From: Jimgerdemannia flammicorona
Taxonomy: Eukaryota; Mucoromycota; Endogonomycetes; Endogonales; Endogonaceae
DNA length: 14,799 bases
Direction: 5' to 3'
NCBI GenBank assembly: GCA_003990745.1
Contig: RBNI01004009.1
Span: 1 to 14,799 of the forward strand
Shown: one piece after another, positions 7,704 through 14,799 of the stretch
How positions within the stretch are numbered: the first letter of the stretch is position 1
Layout of the letters: each line of letters starts with the position of its first letter
Program-made: the position numbers and the translations under genes
Notes under the pieces: model-generated
The model's input: only the letters and a program-made list of their open reading frames with translations
The model's database searches: none
Told to the model about the DNA's origin: nothing

Positions 7704-8195
7704 TGACACTCAACTCAGACAAATCATTTTCAAACTCTCACCCATATTGCTCATTGTCTAGTCCAACTTATAGTTAGTGATATAAATGTTTTTGCCACTA
7801 TTAGATCCTTAGACAAAATGCACCAGCACTGCTCATTTCCAAGTCTGACTTATAGTTAGATATAAATGTTTTGCTACTCTCAGATCCTTGTATCCAAACT
7901 CTCAAAATGTATTCATATCAAATCTTTAGACAAAACACATTCAAACTCTCACCTACACTGCTCACTACCAGATCCTCAGACAAAATACATTCAAACTCTC
8001 ACCCATATTGCTCACTGCCAGATCCTCAGACAAAACATATTCAAACTCTCACCTGTACTACTTATTGCCAAGCCTGACTTACAGTTAGTTTTTATAATCA
8101 GACAAAATGCATTCAAACTCTAACCCATACCGCTCTGAATACCCAACTCAGACAAAATGTGTGTCCAAACTCTTAAGCCACACTGCTCATTGCTA
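7704..8195. repeat. 50-bp tandem repeat array with degenerate flanks
   Basis: The best copies begin at TCAAACTCTCACC at 7941, 7991 and 8041, exactly 50 bp apart, each followed by CTGCTCACTGCC-like and AGATCCTCAGACAAAA-like blocks. Diverged copies extend from about 7704 to 8195. Two longer blocks share GACTTATAGTTAG followed by ATATAAATGTTTT (near 7765 and 7848). The overlapping open stretches of 68 and 85 codons are repeat-derived. Confidence 0.85.
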
Positions 8196-8471
8196 AGTCT
8201 GACTTTTTTTGCCATTATCAGATCATTCTACTGACTATGAATCTCTCTCACTCTCTCAAAACTCAGCTCAAGTACCAAAATGACCCATACAAAACAAACT
8301 GCAAAGAAGTTGACCTTCGGTAATACAGCCTAATGAAGCCTGTCTCAAAGCACAATCATAGCACCAATTAGGAATCTAGCTTGAGTGGCCAATATAACCA
8401 GACCATCTATTTAGATATATTATATAGAGGGGGTAAAAAAAAAAAAATAAAAATAAATGAGATACATATAT
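8196..8471. other. Non-repeat spacer ending in an A-rich run
   Basis: No gene was seen. A segment at about 8280-8430 is of more mixed base composition than its neighbours, and is followed by a TATATTATATAGAGGGGG motif and 13 A at 8435-8447. It could be a retroposed fragment with an A-tail, but no tRNA-like promoter boxes or duplicated target were recognised. Confidence 0.4.
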
Positions 8472-9065
8472 TTTCATGTGAATATCTCTGTAACCAAAGC
8501 TTTCTTTAATTTTATTTTTTATTCTTTTAGATATTTTGGGATATCTCTGTGACAGAAGTCATAATATCTTTCCTGGTGAATGTCTCTGTGACTAAAGCCT
8601 CTTTTATTTTTTATTTTTGGATATTTTGAAAGAATGTCTCTGTAAAAGCATTCATATCCTTTATTTTTTTGGATATTTTGGATGAATGTCTCTGGACTGA
8701 AATCTTAATATTTTCTTTTCTGGTAAATATCTCTGTAACTGAAGCCTTAATATTCTCTTTTTTATTTTTTATTCTTTTGTATTTCAGGTAAATGTCTCTG
8801 TGACTGAAGCCTTAATATCTTCTTTCCTAGTTAACATCTCTGTGACTGAAGTCTTAATATCCTCTTTTTTATTTTCTATTCTTTTGGATATTTCGGGTGA
8901 ATGTCTCTGTAACTGAAGTCTTAATATCTTCTTTCCTGATGAATGTCTCTGTGACTGAAGCCTTAATATCTTCTTTCCTAGTAAATGTCTCTGTGACTAA
9001 AGCCTTTTTGATTTTTTATTCTTTGGATATTTTGGGTAAATGTCTCTGTAACTGAAGTCTTAATA
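8472..9065. repeat. Higher-order tandem array with TCTCTGTGACTGAAG core, 12 copies
   Basis: The TCTCTG core starts at 8485, 8544, 8583, 8637, 8689, 8730, 8795, 8837, 8904, 8946, 8988 and 9043. Most copies are followed by TGACTGAAGCCTTAATATC. Spacing alternates between about 42 and about 65 bp from 8730 on, giving a composite period near 107-109 bp. The longer spacers carry a TTTTATTTTTTATTC block and then GGATATTT. It lies directly upstream of the LINE and may be its 5' untranslated repeat region. Confidence 0.85.
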
Positions 9066-9258
9066 TTCTGCCTGTCAATACACCTTTCACTGGTAACATT
9101 CAGGTGACACTAGATTCCAAGAACACTTTTCACAATGTTTTTGGTATATGAAGACTATTGACATAAATAGCAATGATTGTACTAGTGAGTGTGCCAGCCA
9201 GGGGAGCAGTAGTGTCTTTGACTGATAGTATATAGGGAGGAGGAGAGATGGTTTGGAG

Positions 9259-11077
9259 ATGCCAGGGCCCTCTATGGCTGGCTGTAGCACTGGTGGTAGA
9301 GAGAGAGGTGGATTGTAGCAATGAGAAGGGAAGAGAATGACCTTTGCTAATAAGGTCAAGATGGGGAGAATGGCATCTGGACTGGATAGTTGATTGGGAC
9401 TAGAGAAGACATTGATGGCTTCAGTTGAAGACTAGGGAGGGACCCCCATTGGAGGGTCAGGCAGTAGAGGGAGGGGAAGAGTAGAGGCTGGAGATGTGAT
9501 GGCTAATGGAGCTGTAACTGGGGATCTGGAAAAAAATTCAGATGTGATGGCAGTTGGTGGATCAGAACAGGGGGAGGGCACAAGGCCTGGGGATCTGGCA
9601 GATGGTGTGATGGACATGGTGTCAGTACTGTTACTCAAAAAGTCAAGATTGGAATTTGCCATCACATTGTGCTTCTGAGGCTTGGCAGTGACTATGAGGA
9701 TGATTTTGGGGCTAGTGATATGGGAGATAAAGGGAGCAGCTTCAGTGAAGTTATTGAAGGGCAAAGAAGGAATTGAGGTGGGATTTGAGAAAGAGGTATC
9801 ATTATTGGAGATCATGGAGAAGGGAGTAGTGGTGGGCAGAGTGGTGGTTTCTATAGCCTGGTGCACGTGCTGGGACCCTTGAGTGATACAGTTGACAGTG
9901 TTGGATCTCCCTATAGTGTCAAGAGAGAGGGCCAGAGAACTGATTGTAGAGGTGGTCAAGGAGTAGAGAAGATCATAGACATCAGGTTCTGAGTCTGAGA
10001 GAGTATTGAGCTCTGAATGGGAGACATTAATGTCAGAGTGTGGCTGGCTGAAATAGAGAACACAGGAAGACATGGGACTGGCCTGCTACTCTTAAGTGGG
10101 GCCTGGTGGAGTGCAAAGTTTCAAGAGTAAAGGGGATGCTTGAGGAAGAGAAGGACTTGCTGGAGGCTCTAGAGGAACTAGCAGGAGTGGTTGAGAAGAG
10201 GAGACTGGCTTGGAAGAAGTATGAGGCCATGACAGTGGTGGAGATTATCAATGGAAAAAGGATCAGGATGGGCAAGGGGACCTGAGAGAAGATATAGGGA
10301 AGGTAAATTCAGAAGGAGTTACTAGTGAAGATAGGAGGGGGTGTGGCAGACAGCAGGGCTGGGGAAGGTGGTACTGGACTGAGGGAGAGCATCTGGGCTG
10401 AGAAGTACAGAGTGGCTCCAGAGGTGGCCTCAGATGGATCGAATGAGGAGGGCCTAGGTGGTGTAGTAGAGGATATCGAAATGGGGGAGGAGGTTTGCCC
10501 TCTGTATGGTGTCCCGAGCAGAGCAGTGAGGGAGGAGGAAATGCTAGACATACTGGAGGAGGAGTGGGATGAGTCAGGAAGGAGGAGTGCTCCAGTGGAC
10601 TCTGTGGTGAGAGTTGAGGGAGTTGCCCAGGGTATTGCTGAGGTAGTAGATGAAGAGAAATAGCTATAGAAGACTCTAGAGGGGGTAGCAGCTGAGGAGC
10701 TCAGGGGAGAGAACTTCTGGGTACTAAGTGATCAGTACTGGAAGGAAATTCTTTATGAGGAGGAAGTGCCAAGGAAAATTAGAAATGAAATCCTAATGGT
10801 GCTATTAGAGTTAGAGGAATATCAAGTTGATGATCAGAGAGAGGTGGCCCTTTGAGAGATTGCAAATGACCAGGTGGTATACTTGTGGGGCTCAAGGAAG
10901 GGGTTGGAGAAGTGGAAAGTAGTGTGTACAGATTATCAGGCAGAAATGGAGGTTGTGAATGGGGTGGAGTATCAGGAAATCTTGGAAGCACTGGATGCTC
11001 AGACTGTAGCAGAGGATGATTTAGAGGCAGAGTGGTATTTAGATCTGGCTGGAGATGGGATGAGCATGGAATTCTAG
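9259..11077 (+). pseudogene. LINE ORF1 pseudogene, acidic, with coiled-coil-like segment
   Basis: ORF1 proteins of LINEs generally bind the element RNA. Coding-like sequence is seen from about 9259 (MPGPSMAG) in one frame through Gly/Ser-rich sequence. It continues with SRERARELIVEVVKE near 9920-9970, shifts frame near 10060 and stays in the second frame to a TAG at 11075-11077. A charged helical stretch (GMLEEEKDLLEALEELAGVV, then EKRR) lies near 10130-10200. Further on are ENFWVLSDQYWKEILYEEEV and an acidic end (AEDDLEAEWYLDL). Stops are mostly TAG and TGA (for example 10661-10663 and the TGA near 10855), placed where Gln or Arg would keep the frame. No CCHC zinc knuckle or clear RRM was recognised. 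It ends 33 bp before ORF2. The start is a guess, since the N-terminal part is low complexity. A 213-codon open frame on the opposite strand at 9432-10073 is judged a shadow. Confidence 0.7.
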
Positions 11078-11110
11078 ATAGGGCTCTCAAATATCAAACA
11101 TTTTTTCAAT

Positions 11111-11800
11111 ATGAACAGTACAACTAGAATCTTTTCTTTGAATGTGAATGGGTTGAGGAGAGCAGCATGACAAAGGAATATCTTTAGCTGGCTGAGAGGA
11201 CTAGATGTGAATCTTTTCTTACTGCAGGATATATGGTATGAGGTGGAAATGAACTTGCTGAACTGGACTCAAGAATGGGGTGGGGCAGCTGTATAGACTG
11301 GGTGAGTGGGCATTCTGGTTCGAAAGGAGATGGGGGACATTGGGGACATTGGATATTGGGAGAGTAGGTTGGTATAAGGAGTATGGAAAAGGCCTAGATG
11401 GAACCCTTTGACTATTGGGTCATATTATTGTCCAGCTGAGAGGGGGGAATGCATTGATTGGATCAGAGGTCTGAGGGAGGCTGGTGTCATGGGTAAAGCC
11501 AAGATTGATTGCCTGGGGGGGGATTTCAATATAGTATGAGATAATGGGATTGACAGAACTGATGGTGGGAGAGAAATAAGAGGCAGAAGTAGTGGGTTCA
11601 ATAATTAGATGGAGATTGAGAGGTTGAGCTCATTGGTTGACTCAGGGTGACAGTTCTAGGTAGATCACCAAATTTATATCTACTGGGTGGCAGGGCTGGG
11701 CTCTAGGATTGACTGAGTGTTGATGGCAGAGTGTTGGAGAGTGGATGTCTGGGATGTACTGAAGGTAGTTTGATGCCTGTAGTCAGATCACTGGGGTCTG
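11111..11800 (+). other. APE-like endonuclease domain of LINE ORF2
   Basis: The domain order matches the exonuclease-endonuclease-phosphatase fold. It has FSLNVNGLR near 11129-11155, LLQDIW (the usual L-Q-E-T position) near 11221, VGILVRKEMG near 11303, YYCPAERGE near 11425, LGGDFNI at 11513-11533, GSRID followed by TGA near 11700 (Arg expected at the stop), and SDHWG near 11783. The catalytic Asn, Asp-Asn and Asp-His positions are retained. The usual Glu of the L-Q-E motif reads Asp. Confidence 0.92.
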
Positions 11801-12424
11801 ATTGGGGGTGGGAGATTTGGGGGAAGTGGGGATGGGCCAGAACATTGGTGGCTGAATTCTTCTTTGCTGGAGGATGGTTCCTTATAGACAGACTGGAAGG
11901 TGGAAGTTATTGAGAAGATTAGTAGATAGTAGGAGCAGAGATTAGTAATTGGGGATCACTGGTGGCAGCTGAAATCGAGTGCTCAGAGGTACTGGAGGGA
12001 GGTGGGGAAAGAAAGGAGTGCTCAGAGGTGGCAGCATGTGCAATGGGCTTCACAGAGATTGGCAGCACTTCTGGGGAGATTGGCAGGGTTGCTGGAGGAT
12101 TGGGGGCAGCAGATTGGAGAATTCAGTTGATACAAAAGGAAGTTAATAAGTTAAAGGAAGTGCTATGAATGGAGAAAGAGGTTCAGTTGAAGAGGTTGGT
12201 GGTGAGATTATAGTGGCAGGGGTTGGAGGAGAGGGAGAGACCCACCAGATTTCTTTCACAGTTGCTTAAGGCTCAGAGAACCAGACAGTAGTGAGAGGGA
12301 TTCTGGATGAGGATGGGGCAATGGTGGCAGAGACTCCTAAGATTCTGGGATTGCTGAGGACTCACTGGGGGAATTTATAGAGTGAGGAAGAAGGGGGGAG
12401 GATACCCTGAACATTGACTGGCAG

Positions 12425-13660
12425 TTGGAGGATTGGCATCTGGACCCAGCTCTGGGCCTGGAGATACTGGGAGACCCAGTGAGGGGGGCGGAAGTATACA
12501 AGGTCTTGGCTTCGATGAGCAAAGGGACTGCTTCTAGAGAGGATGGACTTCTCTGGGATTTTTGGAAGAAGATGGCCAGGGTGGAAGTGGTATTGGAGGA
12601 GTTGACAGAGATGAGTGATGAGGTCCTTTGATCTGGATTGTAGATTGGGGGCCAGTGTCTAGGGCTGGTCTCTCTGCTCTATAAGGATAAGAGGAGAAGA
12701 GAAGATTAGAAGAACTGGCAACTGATCATGCTTCTTAATATGGACTACAAGCTGGTGATAAAGATCTTGGTGACTAAACTACAAGAGACCACTCAGCAGA
12801 TACTAGGAGTGGAATAGAGGAGATTTGTTAGTAGATGGTTGATCTGAGATAGAACTGCCTGGGTCTATGGGGTGATTGAAGAAGCTTGGGCAGCTGGGGT
12901 TAATGGCCAGTTAGTGTTTCTGGATCAGGAGAAGGCATATGACAGGGTGAGGAGGGTCTGGCTGGAGGGGGTGCTGAAAGGAGTGAGAGTTCCCCCAGAG
13001 ATCAGAAGATCATTAATTAGTCTATTGGAGAACAGTCAAGCAGCATTGAAGGTAAATAGGTACAGAGGTGTGACTTTCTCACTAGGTTGTGGAGTGCCAC
13101 AAAGAGATCCTTTATTACCCATCTTATATGCCCTTTCCTTAGAGCCCCTATTGGATAGGATTAAGCATCAAATTGGGGGTTTAGACATTTTGGGAATTAA
13201 CTGGAAAGTGGGAGCCTTTGTGGATGACATGGAGGTTGGACTGGATTCATTGGAGGATGTGGAGGAGTTAAGAAGGTCTGTAGAATGGTATGAGAGGGGC
13301 TTGGGTACCAAACTCAACTGGCACAAATGCAAGACTCTGGTGCTAGGTGGTGGAATAGTTGGAGGTGATGTGATTGGAACAGTAATGCCAGCAGGAGAAC
13401 TAGTCTGGTATTTGGGGATCTATTTTTCAGTATATGGGTCTCTCCAACCCTATGTATAGTGGCAATAGTAGCTTCTAGTTTGGGGAAATATACTCTTGAG
13501 ATGGGGTGGTCAGTATATATCCTTGGCAGGAAGAGTGATAGTGCTGAATGTATACTAGCTGCCAAAGCTGTAGTATGTAGAGTATCATCTGGACTTCCCA
13601 GTGTGAGTGGTCAGGTGACTTCTGAAGATAGCAAGATCATGGATATAAGCTGAGTAGCAA
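12425..13660 (+). other. Reverse transcriptase domain of LINE ORF2
   Basis: Motifs in order: GTASREDGLLWDFWKK (K-A-P-G-x-D-G region), VSLLYKDKRR then KNWQLIMLLNMDYKL, RRFVSRW, FLDQEKAYDRV near 12915-12950, GCGVPQRDPLLP at about 13086-13121, AFVDDMEV near 13214-13237 and LNWHKCKTLVLG near 13312-13350. After the polymerase core, LAGRVIVLN near 13520 matches the usual post-RT block. The active-site pair reads VDD, with both aspartates kept. The usual Q-G-D of the primer-grip loop reads Q-R-D, consistent with a G-to-A change. Confidence 0.95.
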
Positions 13661-14799
13661 AGTCAGATTGGGTTGGGAGGTTCTTACTCTGCCTGTTGAC
13701 AGAGGCAGACTAGGCTTGGTGGACTTTACCAAATACCTTCACTGTCTGAGAACATGATGGCTGAAGAGAGCAAGTGAGTTGAGGGGCCAGAAGTGGGTAC
13801 CACTCATGCAGAGAGTGTGGGAAGCTCAGTATTTCCCTCATAGAGTAACTGGTGACCTGCTTGCAATGGTGGCCCTGGATGGGAGCAAGAGGATGCAATA
13901 TAAAGGCTTTTGGTGGAAGGTGGTGGATGGTACAAGGAGAATTAGACTTCAGTGGCAGAGTGATGAGAGGGAGGAGAACTGGGGCCCATGGATGTCGAGA
14001 TGGGACAGGCTATTGCTGAGAGGTATATTGGTAGAGGATTTCCAGCTTAGCAATGAAATGAATTGTATATGGGGCCTAGGGAGGGACCTATGGCCCATAG
14101 CATTGCAGAGGGTAAGGATTGGTGAGGAGTGGAACTGAAATGAACTTTGTCCTTAGAGTAAGCAGGTGATGTGATAGCTTTCTTCCAAGTTCTGGGTGGT
14201 ATGATAGAGGTTTCTGAGGTGGAATGTGATACTGAACTATCAGTCTGAGTACTTGGTGGTGGATGGCACATTTGAGTGTGAGGAATATATAGATATTAGC
14301 CAGGAGGAGAGAGTGGTGCCAATGCCTGAACTTTGGCTTGGCAAGTATAAAGTCCTGGAGGAGTTTTGGCACCACATTGCAAACCAGTTAGGACTGTGGG
14401 CACTAGTGGGGGGGGAAGGGGGGAGATGGGGGGACCTCCACCAAAGGCTAGTGGGTGGGGTTGGGGATGAATGGTTGACCTTGGGCTGGGTTCTGGCAAT
14501 TTAAGTTAGGCTGGCTGGGCATTGGTTGTATGTATTTGAGAAGAGCCAGCAGGTTAAGATTGGGGCTAAGGTGGTATGATGAGAATGATTAATACTTGAC
14601 ATTTTGAATAGCTGGTGGAGAGGGTGGGGACCAGGTGTGAGGGCTGATGGAGTTTGGTAAATTGTATTTGCCAGAAAAGTGGAGAGAGTGTTCAGGTGGC
14701 AGGTGGCTGAGTTATCCTTCAACAGAGAGGGATGGAGGGTGGAGAAGGGGATCTGAGGGGTATTGGGTGAGGGGTGGGGGTGGTATTGTATTATTATTT

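Larger units (their letters stand above)
9066..14799 (+). mobile_element. Decayed non-LTR retrotransposon (LINE), 3' end outside window
   Basis: The element has two ORFs in LINE order: ORF1 ending at 11077, then ORF2 from 11111 with APE-type endonuclease and reverse transcriptase. The 5' boundary is uncertain; the repeat array ending at about 9065 may belong to it. No 3' tail is seen before the window end. The plus strand is rich in G and A and very poor in C, and only about nine CpGs remain between 9300 and 14799. The clade cannot be set from motifs alone. The endonuclease-first layout with ORF1 excludes the old site-specific type with a restriction-like nuclease. Confidence 0.93.
11111..14799 (+). 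pseudogene. LINE ORF2 pseudogene: APE endonuclease, reverse transcriptase, long C-terminal region; runs off window
   Basis: ORF2 would nick target DNA and copy the element RNA at the nick. The ATG at 11111 opens the endonuclease. The same frame holds the endonuclease to about 11800, a linker to about 12120 and, after shifts among all three frames between 12120 and 12420, the reverse transcriptase from about 12425 to 13650. The frame changes again near 13700 and remains coding-like to the window end (KWVPLMQRVW near 13785, EEYIDISQEERVVPMPELW near 14280-14340, REGWRVEKG near 14730). There are many in-frame stops, with TGA and TAG far more common than TAA and often at conserved Arg, Gln or Trp positions. 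One 195-codon block (12872-13459) is still open and carries most of the polymerase active-site region. Confidence 0.93.

Noticed and set aside
7866..8123. Two overlapping open frames of 68 and 85 codons
   Set aside because: They translate the 50-bp tandem repeat and simply reflect its lack of stops.
8280..8447. SINE with A-tail
   Set aside because: There is an A-run after a segment of mixed composition, but I could not find tRNA-type promoter boxes or a flanking target duplication.
7704..9065. CRISPR-like array
   Set aside because: The repeats are degenerate and tandem with repeated rather than unique spacers, and the context is eukaryotic.
9432..10073. 213-codon open frame on the minus strand, Ser/Thr/Pro-rich
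   Set aside because: The plus strand here is C-poor, so stop codons in some minus frames are rare. The plus-strand frames give ORF1-like charged sequence that continues toward the rest of ORF1. Composition alone suggests a shadow, though I cannot exclude it without a homology search.
10325..14722. Minus-strand open frames such as 10779-11090, 14088-14375 and 14501-14722
   Set aside because: All are opposite LINE coding sequence carrying endonuclease, polymerase or ORF1 signatures on the plus strand.
1..14799. Non-standard genetic code as the reason for frequent TAG and TGA
   Set aside because: All three stops occur in frame, together with frameshifts and a lost zinc ligand. That fits pseudogene decay by C-to-T and G-to-A changes better than codon reassignment.

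Overview
The window reads as transposon-filled chromatin of a eukaryote, most likely a filamentous fungus. The evidence is short GT-AG introns (78 to 260 bp) in a hAT transposase, an APE-type non-LTR retrotransposon (LINE), no bacterial gene organisation, and no intact host gene. CpG is nearly absent: I count about nine CpGs between 9300 and the window end. Many broken codons are TGA at positions where the family usually has Arg, which fits decay of methylated CpG (CGA to TGA). The species cannot be named from the sequence alone.

Layout. (1) 1-2377, minus strand: a long decayed reading frame of unknown family, starting at an ATG at 2377, shifting frame near 950 and running off the window start. 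(2) 2601-7247: a complete but dead hAT DNA transposon. It has 12-bp terminal inverted repeats, an 8-bp target duplication (7 of 8 bases still match) and AT-rich subterminal repeats. Its transposase pseudogene on the minus strand (6875 to 4189) has a BED zinc finger, the catalytic-core motifs and the C-terminal dimerisation domain, split by five inferable introns. One intron carries a run of 96 A (T on the coding strand) and another a minisatellite. Downstream of the transposase, still inside the element, lies a second minus-strand frame (3477 to 2885). It encodes a Pro/Ser/His repeat followed by a Cys-rich, possibly zinc-binding segment; I do not recognise it as a standard hAT product. (3) 7283-9065: three different minisatellite arrays with little else. 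(4) About 9066-14799, plus strand: a decayed LINE. It has an ORF1 ending at 11077 and, after a 33-bp gap, an ORF2 starting at 11111 with APE endonuclease, reverse transcriptase and a long C-terminal region, running off the window end.

The two mobile elements are independent of each other. The hAT appears to have landed in a pyrimidine-rich repeat zone, since similar sequence flanks both ends. No element could be active as it stands. The parts most worth following up are the second frame inside the hAT, the unknown frame at 1-2377, and the arrays just upstream of the LINE.
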